Assembly: GCF_009208565.1 (NCBI RefSeq)
Contig: NZ_WFLK01000009.1
Coordinates: forward strand, 62,001-126,000
Source: Janthinobacterium aquaticum
Lineage (GTDB): Bacteria > Pseudomonadota > Gammaproteobacteria > Burkholderiales > Burkholderiaceae_D
Direction: 5' to 3'
Length of the DNA stretch: 64,000 nt
Under the pieces are notes generated by a model. The model did not search any database. It had not been told where the DNA came from and saw only the letters and a list, made by a program, of their open reading frames with translations. A program made the translations under genes and the position numbers. The first letter of the stretch is position 1, and each line of letters begins with the position of its first letter. This document shows positions 18,581 to 28,101 of this stretch, piece by piece.

Positions 18581-19063
18581 TTAACCTGCCGTCTGCAAGC
18601 TGGGTTGCCAATTGACGATGCGCGAATGCACGGACCGGGCATCGGGATCGGTGGCCAGCGCGGTGCGGATGGCGTCATCGGAAAACATTTCTGCAATTTC
18701 CGACAGGATTTCCAAATGCTGCTGGGTAACGTGATCGGGAATCAGGAGGAAGAACAGCAGGCTGACCGGCTTGCCATCCGGCGACTCGAAAGGAATCGGC
18801 TCGGCCAGGCGTACAAACGCGCCCAGCGGCGCCTTCAAGGTCTTGCTGCCCTTGATGCGGCCATGCGGCACGGCGACACCATGGCCCAGGCCGGTCGAGC
18901 CCAGCCGTTCACGGGCAAACAGATTGTCCGATACGGTGGAGCGGGCGATGCCGTAGTTGTTCTCGAAGATCAGGCCGGCTTGTTCGAAAGCGCGCTTTTT
19001 GCTGGAGACTTCCAGGTCGAGACAGACGTTTTCGAGGGATAAGATTTTGCTAAGATTAGTCAT
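18581..19063 (-). CDS. ptsN: PTS IIA-like nitrogen regulatory protein
   Basis: EIIA-Ntr phosphocarrier of 160 residues. The phospho-accepting His is H67 in VAVPHGRI, in line with His73 of E. coli PtsN, and H61 lies nearby in GLGHG. The PTS_EIIA_2 fold runs through the protein. ATG 19063 is chosen over TTG 19072. Unphosphorylated PtsN commonly modulates potassium transport and its sensor kinases. First gene of the leftward operon. Confidence 0.94.
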   Translation of the reverse strand: MTNLSKILSLENVCLDLEVSSKKRAFEQAGLIFENNYGIARSTVSDNLFARERLGSTGLGHGVAVPHGRIKGSKTLKAPLGAFVRLAEPIPFESPDGKPVSLLFFLLIPDHVTQQHLEILSEIAEMFSDDAIRTALATDPDARSVHSRIVNWQPSLQTAG

Positions 19064-19108
19064 GACACTCAATGAAATGGTGCAATGCGCAGAAGGCTTG
19101 CGAGCCGA

Positions 19109-19137
19109 ATTATAGGCCTGTTTATAGGGCCTGTAAC
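19109..19137 (-). promoter_or_regulatory. Promoter of ptsN-hprK-rapZ
   Basis: Read on the minus strand: GTTACA (19137-19132, 4 of 6 to TTGACA), a 17-base spacer, then a perfect TATAAT (19114-19109). Predicted start near 19102 gives a leader of about 39 bases. Confidence 0.6.
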
Positions 19138-19418
19138 CTCAATTCTCAACAGTATATGCCTGCTGCAGGCGCAGTGTGCGCTATGGCGGCAAGCACATGA
19201 CATTTACCAAAAGAATAATATCAAGGGCAATTAGCCATTTCTTGATTGAAAACGAATGTCCTGCCGGTTTTTTCGTCGCCGAACACGGATTTTCCAATTT
19301 TTCAGCGTTTTTTTATTGCCGTTCGTCTCAACCGCAGCGTTGTATTAAAACACGGCGAACATGCTTATTGGCATTATTTTCCTGTTTCCAGCATGTTCGT
19401 GCCGTTGTTGCTCACACC
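19138..19418. other. Intergenic region between ptsN promoter and queF 3' end
   Basis: About 280 bases without a gene. It contains T-rich stretches (about 19270-19320), but I found no hairpin/T-run pair good enough to call a terminator for queF. No repeat or convincing RNA gene is seen. Confidence 0.4.
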
Positions 19419-20261
19419 TTACTGACGCGCGTTGCGCAGATTGCCCGGCATCTGGCCCGTGCTGAAATTGCTGCGCCAGGGGTTGATATCGAGTCCGCCG
19501 CGCCGCGTATAGCGTGCATAGACCGACAGTTTTTGCGGCTTGCATTGACGCAGAATATCGACAAAGATGCGTTCCACGCATTGCTCGTGAAATTCATTAT
19601 GTTCGCGGAAACCGATCAGATAGCGCAGCAGGCTTTCCTGGTCGATCTGCGGCCCTGCATACGTGATCTGCACGCTGCCCCAGTCCGGCTGGCCGGTGAC
19701 CAGGCAGTTCGATTTGAGCAGGTGCGACACCAGCGTCTGTTCCACCGGTGCTTCGTCAAGCGCCGCCTTGAGCAGCAGTGGCGAAGGCGTGTACTGGGTG
19801 ATTTCCAGGTCCAGCCGGTCGAGCAGCACGCCGTCGAATTCGCCCATTTTGAGCTTGTCGAAATCTTCCTGCATGGTCAGCTCGACCTGTACCGGCGCGC
19901 CAAAGCCGTTCGACAGATCCTGTTTGAGCAACACCTGCAGCGCTTGCGGGCTTTCCAGGCGCGTCTGGTTGAACGAGTTCAGGTACAGCTTGAACGATTT
20001 TGACTCGACGATATTGGGCGAGTCCGCCGGTGCGCTGATGCGCGCTATCGCCACTTGCGGCTTGCCGCGCAGATTGAGCCACGACAGTTCGTAGGCGTTC
20101 CAGATATCGAGGCCAAAGAAGGGTAGCGTGCCCTGCAAGCCCAGTTCGTCGCGCTTGCCCTGGCGCGGAATCGGAAACAGCAGTTCTGGCGCGTAATCGG
20201 TGCGGTAAGCAGAGCTTTTGCCAAGCGGAGACAGTTCGGCGAGGTCGTTGGTGGTGGTCAT
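19419..20261 (-). CDS. queF: NADPH-dependent 7-cyano-7-deazaguanine reductase
   Basis: Reduces preQ0 to preQ1 in queuosine synthesis. This is the long, two-domain (YqcD/E. coli) type of 280 aa. The QueF motif [14 protein letters not shown] lies at 86-99, and the catalytic pair is C186 in [11 protein letters not shown] with D193 seven residues later, the same spacing as Cys190 and Asp197 of E. coli. The start at 20261 ([10 protein letters not shown]) matches the family; the frame extends 9 codons further upstream. It appears to be a single-gene unit. Confidence 0.94.
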   Translation of the reverse strand: MTTTNDLAELSPLGKSSAYRTDYAPELLFPIPRQGKRDELGLQGTLPFFGLDIWNAYELSWLNLRGKPQVAIARISAPADSPNIVESKSFKLYLNSFNQTRLESPQALQVLLKQDLSNGFGAPVQVELTMQEDFDKLKMGEFDGVLLDRLDLEITQYTPSPLLLKAALDEAPVEQTLVSHLLKSNCLVTGQPDWGSVQITYAGPQIDQESLLRYLIGFREHNEFHEQCVERIFVDILRQCKPQKLSVYARYTRRGGLDINPWRSNFSTGQMPGNLRNARQ

Positions 20262-20390
20262 AGTCGTACCATTCATACAGTCAAGCATGCATGGTAGCGC
20301 ATCGGGAGCAGACCTGTTGAGGTCTGATCCTAAAGCCGCTAAAAGTGGCGGGCAGGGACGCGAACCTGAGAAAATGCCGATAGCCGTGGT

Positions 20391-20430
20391 GTTGTCGGGT
20401 TACGCCCTGCGGGCTAACCCGACCTACGCC
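20391..20430. repeat. REP-like palindrome, GGGTTA variant
   Basis: GTTGTCGGGTTACGCC, a small loop, then GGCTAACCCGACCTACG. It has the same layout as the other members, but both arms carry compensating A-to-G / T-to-C changes (GGGTTA/TAACCC instead of GGATTA/TAATCC). The paired change shows selection or copying of the stem. It lies between queF (5' side) and the 3' end of ilvA. Confidence 0.7.
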
Positions 20431-20506
20431 TTGCCCTCGACATTTTTCAGGCCCGCTTGGCCCGGTGTGCCTTTGCTGGCACCCAGGCCCGGCAGTGATC
20501 AGGGGT

Positions 20507-22042
20507 TTAGCCTAAAAACAACTGATACACGGGATTGCTGGTCTCATCCCAATAACGGTAGCCCAGCGTATCGAGGAAGCGGCCGAATTCGCCCATCTCG
20601 TCTGGCGGCACCTGCAAGCCGATCAGGATGCGGCCGACATCGCCGCCCTGGCTGCGGTAGTGGCACAGCGAAATATTCCAGTTCGGCGCCATGCTGTCGA
20701 GAAAGCGCATCAGTGCGCCCGGGCGTTCGGGGAACTCGAAGCGGTACAGCAGCTCGTCCTGCGCCAGCCGGCTCTTGCCGCCCACCAGGTGGCGTATATG
20801 CGACTTGGCCAGTTCGTCGTGGGTCAGGTCCAGCGTGCGGAACTGGTGCTCCTCGAAACGCCGGGCCAGCGCACCCGATTCGTGGCGGTCGGCAATCTGG
20901 ATGCCGACAAAGACGTGAGCGTCTTTTTCATCGCTGATGCGGTAGTTGAATTCGGTCACATTGCGCGCGCCGATCAGCGAGCAGAAACGCTTGAAGCTGC
21001 CGCGCTGTTCCTGCATGGTGACGGCAAACACGGCTTCGCGAAATTCGCCCAGTTCGGCCCTCTCGGCAACAAAACGCAGGCGGTCGAAATTCATGTTGGC
21101 ACCACAGGCGATCGTGATCAGCGTTTCATGGCGGATCGGATGGCGCGACAGGGCGGCGCGCTCCACATACGCCTTGGCGCCAGCAATGGCCAGCGCGCCC
21201 GCCGGCTCCAGGATCGAGCGCGTATCGGTAAAGACATCCTTGATGGCGGCGCAGATGGCATCGGTGTCGACAATGATCACCTCATCCACATATTGCTGTG
21301 CCAGGCGGAAAGTTTCTTCTCCCACCAGGCGCACCGCCGTACCGTCGGAAAACAGGCCGACATCGGGCAGGGTCACGCGTTCTTTTGCTTTGAGCGAGCG
21401 CGCCATGGCGTCCGAGTCCACCGTCTGCACACCGATGATCTTGATGTCGGGGCGAATCTGTTTCACGTACGCTGCCACCCCGGCGATCAGGCCACCGCCA
21501 CCGATGGCGACAAAGATCGCGTGTATCGGACCTGCATGCTGGCGCAGGATTTCCATGCCGATGGTGCCTTGACCGGCAATCACGTCCGGGTCGTCGAACG
21601 GGTGGACAAACGTGAGCTTTTGTTCCTGCTCCAAGGTCAGGGCGTGATTGTAGGCATCGGTGTAGGAGTCGCCATGCAGTACGATTTCCACGCTGCTGCC
21701 GCCGCGCGCCCTGACGGCGTCGATCTTGACCGGTGGCGTGGTAGTTGGCATCACGATGACCGCGCGGCAGCCCATACGCGCGGCCGACAGCGCCACGCCC
21801 TGTGCATGGTTGCCGGCCGACGCGCAAATGACGCCGCGCTTGCGCTGCGCTTCACTCAGCTGCGCCATCTTGTTGTAGGCGCCGCGCACCTTGAAGCTGA
21901 ACACGCTTTGCATGTCTTCGCGCTTGAAGTAAATCTGGTTCTCCAGCCGCTGCGACAGGGCAGGAGCCAGTTCCAGCGGCGTTTCGGAGGCGACGTCATA
22001 GACGCGGGCGGTCAGGATTTTCTTGAGGTAGTCGATGTTCAT
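20507..22042 (-). CDS. ilvA: Threonine ammonia-lyase (deaminase), biosynthetic
   Basis: PLP enzyme converting threonine to 2-oxobutyrate, the first step of isoleucine synthesis. The PLP Lys is K51 in SVFSFKVRGAYNKM, and the Gly-rich phosphate loop reads AIGGGGLIAG. Two C-terminal ACT-like regulatory domains (about 330-410 and 420-511) identify the isoleucine-inhibited biosynthetic form. The start at 22042 (MNIDYLKKIL) gives 511 aa, close to E. coli IlvA (514). The frame is open 76 codons further upstream, but that part is low-complexity and not conserved in character. It diverges from the yqaA-like gene. Confidence 0.94.
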   Translation of the reverse strand: MNIDYLKKILTARVYDVASETPLELAPALSQRLENQIYFKREDMQSVFSFKVRGAYNKMAQLSEAQRKRGVICASAGNHAQGVALSAARMGCRAVIVMPTTTPPVKIDAVRARGGSSVEIVLHGDSYTDAYNHALTLEQEQKLTFVHPFDDPDVIAGQGTIGMEILRQHAGPIHAIFVAIGGGGLIAGVAAYVKQIRPDIKIIGVQTVDSDAMARSLKAKERVTLPDVGLFSDGTAVRLVGEETFRLAQQYVDEVIIVDTDAICAAIKDVFTDTRSILEPAGALAIAGAKAYVERAALSRHPIRHETLITIACGANMNFDRLRFVAERAELGEFREAVFAVTMQEQRGSFKRFCSLIGARNVTEFNYRISDEKDAHVFVGIQIADRHESGALARRFEEHQFRTLDLTHDELAKSHIRHLVGGKSRLAQDELLYRFEFPERPGALMRFLDSMAPNWNISLCHYRSQGGDVGRILIGLQVPPDEMGEFGRFLDTLGYRYWDETSNPVYQLFLG

Positions 22043-22254
22043 GGTCTGCAAGCGTGTGATTCTGGGCCAGGGTTGACTGGTGCGTGTTCGTGTGCGGCGG
22101 CATCGTGCGCCCGGACGGATAGCCAGGTGCAGAGGTGCTGATGGAACGGCGGGGCCGGTGAGCCCTGCTGGCCCTTGCTTGACTGCACGGTTCGTGCGGC
22201 GCGCAAGCTGCGCTTCATTATAATGGAGAGCCTGACTGCAACACGAAGCGAGCA

Positions 22255-22746
22255 ATGATTGAATCTGCAATTGCCTGGCTGCTGAACCTGATTGCCGCGC
22301 CGGAAGTAGGGCTGACCTCGGTTTTCCTGATCAGCTTTATCTCGGCCACCCTGCTCCCGCTGGGTTCGGAGCCGGCCGTGTTTGCCGTCATCAAGGCCAA
22401 TCCGGCCCTGTTCTGGCCCACCATCCTGGTGGCCACGGTGGGCAATACGCTGGGCGGCGCCGTCGACTACTGGATGGGCTATCGCGCCAAGCAGGCGTTT
22501 GCCAAGGAGCGTGATACGCGCTGGTTCCGCTGGCTGGCCCGCTATGGCGCCAAGACCATGCTGCTGGCCTGGCTGCCCGGCGTGGGTGACCCCTTGTGCA
22601 CGCTGGCCGGCTGGCTCAAGCTGCCGTTCTGGCCCAGCGTGGCTTATATGGCGGTTGGCAAGTTTGCGCGTTATCTCACCATGACCGGCTTGCTGCTCTA
22701 CGTGCCTGATGGCGTGTGGCACCAGATCGGACAGTGGCTGGGTTAA
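22255..22746 (+). CDS. YqaA-family VTT/DedA-related membrane protein, 163 aa
   Basis: Small polytopic protein with about four membrane segments and the VTT/SNARE-associated pattern: FISATLLPLGSEP near the start, then TVGNTLGGAVDYWMGY and LPGVGDPLCTLAGW. These match YqaA of the DedA superfamily, whose larger members handle lipid carriers or proton-coupled transport. The function of YqaA is not known. It begins 212 bases from the divergent ilvA start, and a GC hairpin follows the stop codon. Confidence 0.82.
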   Translation: MIESAIAWLLNLIAAPEVGLTSVFLISFISATLLPLGSEPAVFAVIKANPALFWPTILVATVGNTLGGAVDYWMGYRAKQAFAKERDTRWFRWLARYGAKTMLLAWLPGVGDPLCTLAGWLKLPFWPSVAYMAVGKFARYLTMTGLLLYVPDGVWHQIGQWLG

Positions 22747-23069
22747 AAACAGCGGGCCAAAAGCGTTCGCTTGGCCCGGGATGCCTTTGCGGGCGCCTGG
22801 GGCGGCCCCAGCATTTGGCAGTTTGCAACGCCTGTCTGCACCCATTTTGGGCAAAAAGATAGTTTGTGGACGGCGTCATATATTGGCATTTTCCAACTAA
22901 AAATAATTGGAAACTGATTTTTTATTTGATAAAAAATCGTCTTTTCCATATTTGATTCTGTTGCGTTCGCCTCACTTAAACCTTAGGCCGTCTAAGGCTG
23001 TTCCGGCATGGTGCGACGCAATAAGATAAAATGGGTCTTTAGGGTCCAGTCCACATCGTCCTCACATTC
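22747..23069. other. Intergenic region with three dyads upstream of the large oxidoreductase gene
   Basis: No gene in 323 bases. A strong hairpin (CGGGCCAA/TTGGCCCG, 22753-22778) follows the yqaA stop but lacks a T-run. An AT-rich segment holds TTTCCAA (22890-22896) and TTGGAAA (22907-22913), inverted with a 10-base gap. CCTTAG-N5-CTAAGG lies at 22981-22997. A TAAAAT hexamer at 23027-23032 may be the -10 of the downstream gene. The two dyads are candidate operators. Confidence 0.5.
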
Positions 23070-26000
23070 ATGAACGCTCCCGCACATATTCAAGCTTTAT
23101 TGGCAGAAACGCCCAATGGTCCCGCAGCGAGCCGCCTGCGCGAAATCCCGTATAACTACACCTCGTTTTCCGATCGCGAGATCGTGATCCGGCTGTTGGG
23201 AGAGGACTCGTGGCGCCTGCTCGACGAGCTGCGCGGCGCGCGCCAGACCGGCCGTTCGGCGCGCATGCTGTATGAAGTGCTGGGCGATATCTGGGTGGTG
23301 CGCCGCAATCCCTACCTGCAGGACGATTTGCTCGACAACCCGAAGCGCCGCCAGGGCCTGATCGACGCCTTGCATCATCGCCTGGCTGAAGTGGACAAGC
23401 GCCGCATGAGCATCGATGCGGCCGGTGACAACGCTCCAGAGGAAGCGCCGGAAGTGGCCAAAGCGCGCAGCCACAATGTTGAGCTGCTGCTGAAAGCGGC
23501 CAGCAAGGCCGTGGCCGACTTTGGCGAGGAATTTCGCAAGACCTACGACCTGCGCAAGCGCACGCTGAAGGTGCTGGGCCGCTATACCGAAAAGCACAAT
23601 GTGCGCTTTGACGGCATGACGCGCGTGACCCACGTGACCGACGCCACCGACTGGCGCGTCGAGTATCCGTTCGTGGTGCTGACCCCGGAATCGGAAGATG
23701 AAATGGCTGGCCTCGTCAAAGGCTGTATCGAGCTGGGGCTGACGATTATTCCGCGCGGCGGCGGCACCGGCTACACGGGCGGCGCGATTCCGCTCACACC
23801 GATGTCGGCCGTGATCAACACGGAAAAACTGATTACCCTGGGCCCGGTGGAAATGACCGTGCTGCCGGGCCTCACCAGCGAATACGCGACGATCTATTCG
23901 GGTGCCGGCGTGATCACCAACAAGGTTTCGGAAGCGGCTGAAAAAGCCGGCTTCGTGTTTGCTGTCGACCCGACCTCGGCGCATGCCTCGTGTATCGGCG
24001 GCAACGTGGCCATGAACGCAGGCGGCAAAAAAGCCGTGCTGTGGGGCACGGCGCTCGACAACCTCGCTTCGTGGCGCATGGTCGACCCGAACGGCGACTG
24101 GCTCGATGTCACGCGCCTTGACCATAATCTGGGCAAGATCCACGATATCAAGCTGGCCCGTTTCCAGCTCGAATGGCGCCACCCGGCCACGCGCGATGCG
24201 GGCAAGCCCAATGCGCCGTTCAAGACGGAAATTTTGGAAATTCCAGGCCGCAAGTTCCGCAAGGAAGGCCTGGGCAAGGACGTCACCGATAAATTCCTGG
24301 CCGGCTTGCCGGGCATCCAGAAGGAAGGCTGCGACGGCCTGATTACGTCGGCGCGCTGGATTTTGCACAAGATGCCGAAGTTTGCCCGTACCGTTTGCCT
24401 GGAGTTCTTCGGCCAGGCACGCGATGCGATTCCATCGATCGTGGAAATCAAGGATTACCTGGACAGCTTGCCGGCCAAGGGCGAGCAATACACCACCATC
24501 CGCCTGGCCGGTCTCGAGCATCTGGACGAGCGCTACCTGCGCGCGGTCGGCTACGCCACCAAGTCCAAGCGCGGCGTGCTGCCGAAGATGGCGCTGTTCG
24601 GCGATATCGTCGGCGACGATGAAAACGCGGTGGCGCAGGCCGCCTCGGAAGTGGTGCGTATTGCCAATACGCGCGTCGGCGAAGGTTTCGTGGCCGTCAG
24701 CCCTGAAGCGCGCAAGAAGTTCTGGCTCGACCGCGCCCGTACGGCCGCGATTGCCAAGCATACCAATGCGTTCAAGATCAATGAAGACGTGGTCATTCCG
24801 CTTAACCGCATGGGCGAATACACGGACGGCATCGAGCGCATCAATATTGAACTGTCGATCAAGAACAAGCTGCAGCTGGCTGACGCCCTGACAGAGTTTT
24901 TTGCCAAAGGCAATCTGCCGGTCGGCAAGAGCGATGACGCTTCGGACGACCGCGTGGACGACGCTGAAATGCTGGGCGACCGCCCGGAGCAGGCGCAGCA
25001 GTTGCTGGCGCAGGTCACCGCGCGCTGGACCTATTTGCTGAGCCACTTGGACCAGCCTCTGGCGTCCATCCAGAATGAACTGGCCGGCGTGGGTCTGGAG
25101 CGCCTGCTGCCCGTGTTTGCAGCGCGCCTGGAAACCCAGCCCGGCGCCACCCTGTTCGACGTGGTGCAGGATCGCACCGTGCGCATTACCTGGAAGCAGG
25201 AAGTGCGCGCCCAGCTGCGCCAGATCTTCAATGGCGCCGCCTTCAAGCTGATTCTCGATGAAGCCACTGCCATCCACGCGCGCGTGCTGCGCAGCCGCGT
25301 GTTTGTGGCGCTGCACATGCATGCGGGCGACGGCAATGTGCATACCAACTTGCCGGTCAACTCCGATAACTACGCCATGCTGCAGGATGCGCATGAAGCG
25401 GTAGGCCGCATCATGATCCTGGCCCGCTCGCTTAATGGCGTCATTTCTGGCGAACATGGCATCGGCATTACCAAGCTGGAGTTCCTGACCGAAGAAGAAA
25501 TCGGCGACTTCCGCAGCTACAAGCTGCGCATCGACCCGGAAGGCCGCTTCAACAAGGGCAAGCTGCTGAACCTGCCTGACATGGGCGCCGACCTGCGCAA
25601 TGCCTATACGCCATCGTTTGGCCTGATGGGGCACGAATCGTTGATCATGCAGCAAAGCGATATCGGTGCGATTGCCGACAGCGTCAAGGACTGCCTGCGC
25701 TGCGGCAAGTGCAAACCCGTGTGCTCGACCCACGTGCCGCGCGCCAATATGCTGTACTCGCCGCGCGATAAAATTTTGGCGACCTCGTCGCTGATTGAAG
25801 CGTTCCTGTACGAAGAGCAGACGCGCCGCGGCATTTCCATCAAGCATTGGGAAGAGTTCGAGGATGTGGCCGACCATTGCACGGTCTGCCATAAATGCGT
25901 GACGCCGTGCCCGGTCAATATTGACTTTGGCGATGTGTCGATGAATATGCGCAATCTGCTGCGCAAGATGGACAAGAAGAGCTTCAATCCCGGTACCAAG

Positions 26001-27104
26001 GCCACCATGCTGTTTTTGAACGCCACCGATCCGGTGACGATCAATGCCACGCGCAAGACCATGATCGGCTGGGGCTACAAGGCGCAGCGCCTGGGGCACG
26101 ACCTGCTCAAGAAATTTGCCAAGAAGCAGACCAAGGCGCCGCCGCCGACCACCGGCAAGCCGCCGGTCAAGGCGCAGGTGATCCACTTCATCAATAAAAA
26201 GATGCCGGGCAACCTGCCCAAGAAAACCGCGCGTGCGCTGCTCGATATCGAAGACGACAAGGTGGTGCCGATTATCCGCAATCCGAAGACCACCACGGCC
26301 GATACGGAAGCGGTGTTCTACTTCCCCGGTTGCGGTTCGGAACGCCTGTTCTCGCAGGTGGGGCTGGCAACGCAAGCGATGTTGTGGGAAGTGGGCGTGC
26401 AGACGGTCTTGCCGCCAGGCTACCTGTGCTGCGGTTATCCGCAGCGCGGCGCCGGCGAGTTCGACAAGGCCGAAAAGATGATGACGGACAACCGCGTGCT
26501 GTTCCATCGCATGGCCAATACGCTTAACTACCTCGACATCAAGACCGTGCTGGTATCGTGCGGCACCTGCTATGACCAGCTGGCAACATACCAGTTCGAG
26601 AAGATTTTCCCGGGCTGCCGCATCATGGATATCCATGAATACCTGCTGGAAAAACAGGTCAAGCTCGAAGGCGTCAACGGCACGCGCTATATGTACCACG
26701 AGCCTTGCCACAACCCGATGAAGCTGCAGGAGTCAAGCAAGACCATCAACTCGCTGATCAGCACGGTAGACAACGTGAAGATCGAGAAGAATGACCGCTG
26801 CTGCGGCGAATCCGGTTCGCTGGCCGTCACGCGCCCCGACATTTCCACGCAAGTGCGTTTCCGCAAGGAAGAGGAAATGGTCAAGGGCGCCGACAAGCTG
26901 CGCGGCGACGGCTTTGCCGGCGACGTGAAGATACTCACCAGCTGCCCGTCCTGCCTGCAAGGCCTGTCGCGCTACAATGACGATTCGGGCACCACGGCCG
27001 ACTATATCGTCGTTGAAATCGCTAAACACTTGCTGGGAGAAAACTGGATGCCGGAATACGTCAAGCGCGCCAATGATGGCGGCATCGAGCGGGTGCTGGT
27101 TTGA
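23070..27104 (+). CDS. Giant FAD-linked oxidase / iron-sulfur oxidoreductase fusion, 1344 aa (DUF3683 type)
   Basis: The N-terminal ~180 residues correspond to DUF3683. A FAD-binding type 4 domain follows (about 190-340; [14 protein letters not shown]), then the FAD-oxidase C-terminal domain with [10 protein letters not shown] (about 753) and [11 protein letters not shown] (about 793), as in GlcD and D-lactate dehydrogenases. Two 4Fe-4S motifs are [11 protein letters not shown] (from about 875) and [12 protein letters not shown] (about 936). Two CCG domains carry [12 protein letters not shown] (about 1119) and CCGESGSLA (about 1244), as in GlcF and heterodisulfide reductase. It therefore joins GlcD-like and GlcF-like parts in one chain. 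A 2-hydroxyacid such as D-lactate, passing electrons to quinone, is likely but unproven. It overlaps the HIT gene by 4 bases. Confidence 0.88.
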   Translation: MNAPAHIQALLAETPNGPAASRLREIPYNYTSFSDREIVIRLLGEDSWRLLDELRGARQTGRSARMLYEVLGDIWVVRRNPYLQDDLLDNPKRRQGLIDALHHRLAEVDKRRMSIDAAGDNAPEEAPEVAKARSHNVELLLKAASKAVADFGEEFRKTYDLRKRTLKVLGRYTEKHNVRFDGMTRVTHVTDATDWRVEYPFVVLTPESEDEMAGLVKGCIELGLTIIPRGGGTGYTGGAIPLTPMSAVINTEKLITLGPVEMTVLPGLTSEYATIYSGAGVITNKVSEAAEKAGFVFAVDPTSAHASCIGGNVAMNAGGKKAVLWGTALDNLASWRMVDPNGDWLDVTRLDHNLGKIHDIKLARFQLEWRHPATRDAGKPNAPFKTEILEIPGRKFRKEGLGKDVTDKFLAGLPGIQKEGCDGLITSARWILHKMPKFARTVCLEFFGQARDAIPSIVEIKDYLDSLPAKGEQYTTIRLAGLEHLDERYLRAVGYATKSKRGVLPKMALFGDIVGDDENAVAQAASEVVRIANTRVGEGFVAVSPEARKKFWLDRARTAAIAKHTNAFKINEDVVIPLNRMGEYTDGIERINIELSIKNKLQLADALTEFFAKGNLPVGKSDDASDDRVDDAEMLGDRPEQAQQLLAQVTARWTYLLSHLDQPLASIQNELAGVGLERLLPVFAARLETQPGATLFDVVQDRTVRITWKQEVRAQLRQIFNGAAFKLILDEATAIHARVLRSRVFVALHMHAGDGNVHTNLPVNSDNYAMLQDAHEAVGRIMILARSLNGVISGEHGIGITKLEFLTEEEIGDFRSYKLRIDPEGRFNKGKLLNLPDMGADLRNAYTPSFGLMGHESLIMQQSDIGAIADSVKDCLRCGKCKPVCSTHVPRANMLYSPRDKILATSSLIEAFLYEEQTRRGISIKHWEEFEDVADHCTVCHKCVTPCPVNIDFGDVSMNMRNLLRKMDKKSFNPGTKATMLFLNATDPVTINATRKTMIGWGYKAQRLGHDLLKKFAKKQTKAPPPTTGKPPVKAQVIHFINKKMPGNLPKKTARALLDIEDDKVVPIIRNPKTTTADTEAVFYFPGCGSERLFSQVGLATQAMLWEVGVQTVLPPGYLCCGYPQRGAGEFDKAEKMMTDNRVLFHRMANTLNYLDIKTVLVSCGTCYDQLATYQFEKIFPGCRIMDIHEYLLEKQVKLEGVNGTRYMYHEPCHNPMKLQESSKTINSLISTVDNVKIEKNDRCCGESGSLAVTRPDISTQVRFRKEEEMVKGADKLRGDGFAGDVKILTSCPSCLQGLSRYNDDSGTTADYIVVEIAKHLLGENWMPEYVKRANDGGIERVLV

Positions 27105-27571
27105 GTTCGGGTGTGCGTGCCGGTGTGAGTTCGTGCGACCTGTGCAAGCTGCTCGACGGTTTTGCTGCCGGGCAGGGGCGCGAAGCGCTGCTATGGCGCA
27201 GCGAACAGTTGTCAGTGGTGGCGGTTGACGATCCGGCCTATCCCGGCTTTTGCCGCGTGCTCTGGAACAGCCATGTCAAGGAAATGACGGACCTGCTGCC
27301 CGCCGAGCGCAATGCCGTGATGGACGCGGTATGGCAGGTCGAGCTGGCCGTGCGTGAAGTGATGCAGCCGGACAAGGTCAACGTCGCCAGTTTCGGCAAT
27401 ATGACGCCGCATGTGCATTGGCACGTGATTCCCCGCTATGGCGACGATGCGCATTTCCCGCAACCGAGCTGGGCGCCTGTCCAGCGCGCCACCGATCCCG
27501 CGGTGCTGGCCGCCCGCCGCGCGCTGCTGCCGCAATTGCACGCCGCTATTATCGAACGTTTGTCTGCCTGA
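27101..27571 (+). CDS. HIT-family nucleotide hydrolase, 156 aa
   Basis: The histidine triad reads HVHWHVIPR. An N-terminal Cys pair (CDLC) resembles the metal-binding variant of HIT proteins. HIT enzymes hydrolyse nucleotide phosphoramidates or dinucleoside polyphosphates. The TTG start at 27101 overlaps the preceding stop (TTGA); GTG codons slightly downstream are alternatives. It lies in one transcription unit with the oxidoreductase upstream and the DUF971 gene 8 bases downstream. Confidence 0.85.
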   Translation: MSSGVRAGVSSCDLCKLLDGFAAGQGREALLWRSEQLSVVAVDDPAYPGFCRVLWNSHVKEMTDLLPAERNAVMDAVWQVELAVREVMQPDKVNVASFGNMTPHVHWHVIPRYGDDAHFPQPSWAPVQRATDPAVLAARRALLPQLHAAIIERLSA

Positions 27572-27579
27572 AACATACC

Positions 27580-28026
27580 ATGACCGTAACCAATACTCCC
27601 CAGCCTACCGGCATCACCCTGCATAACGCTTCGCGCGTGCTGGACATCAGTTTTGACGACGGCGCCAGCTTTTCGCTGCCGTATGAATACCTGCGCGTCT
27701 ATTCGCCGTCGGCCGAAGTGCAAGGTCACGGCAAGGGCCAGGAAACGCTGCAGCTGGGCAAGCGCCTGGTCGGCTTGTCCGGCCTGGAGCCAGTCGGCAA
27801 CTACGCCGTGCAGCCGACCTTCAGCGACGGCCACAATTCGGGCCTGTACACCTGGAGCTATCTGTACAAACTGGGCGCAGAACAAGCTACCTTGTGGCAG
27901 GATTATCTGGACCGTTTGAGCGCTGCCGGCTACCCGGGCGACAGCGGCCGCGATGCCAAGGCCGACATGACCATCAAGCAGTCGTCGGGGCATGTGCATG
28001 GGCCGGGTTGCGGGCATCAGCATTAA
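27580..28026 (+). CDS. DUF971 (GBBH-like N-terminal domain) protein, 148 aa
   Basis: The DUF971 fold covers about residues 10-120 (LHNASRVLDISFDDG, FSLPYEYLRVYSPSAEVQ, then GLYTWSYLYKLG). It corresponds to the N-terminal domain of gamma-butyrobetaine hydroxylase, without the catalytic domain. The C-terminus ends in a His/Cys-rich tail (HVHGPGCGHQH) that probably binds a metal. In related genomes this gene commonly precedes ubiE; here 7 kb of other genes intervene. No enzymatic role is known. Confidence 0.82.
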   Translation: MTVTNTPQPTGITLHNASRVLDISFDDGASFSLPYEYLRVYSPSAEVQGHGKGQETLQLGKRLVGLSGLEPVGNYAVQPTFSDGHNSGLYTWSYLYKLGAEQATLWQDYLDRLSAAGYPGDSGRDAKADMTIKQSSGHVHGPGCGHQH

Positions 28027-28043
28027 CTGCATGCGTTAGCAAT

Positions 28044-28085
28044 GTTGTCGGATTACGGCCCCTGCGGGGCCTAATCCGACCTACG
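28044..28085. repeat. REP-like palindrome at the left edge of the inserted block
   Basis: GTTGTCGGATTACGGCCCC, short loop, GGGGCCTAATCCGACCTACG: a near-perfect palindrome of the dispersed family. It lies between the DUF971 stop and the convergent end of the binding-protein gene, exactly where the expected ubiE neighbourhood is interrupted. Confidence 0.8.
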
Positions 28086-28101
28086 TGGCCACGTATCTAC
28101 A

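Noticed and set aside
22043-22270. N-terminal extension of IlvA
   Set aside because: Low-complexity and absent from the enzyme family. The start at 22042 gives the normal length.
22753-22778. Intrinsic terminator after the YqaA-like gene
   Set aside because: The stem is strong but no T-run follows. Kept only as a hairpin in the intergenic description.
23097-26711. A 1204-codon open frame on the minus strand
   Set aside because: It is antisense to the FAD/iron-sulfur oxidoreductase. The product is His/Arg/Gln-rich without any domain, a usual effect of high-GC codon bias.
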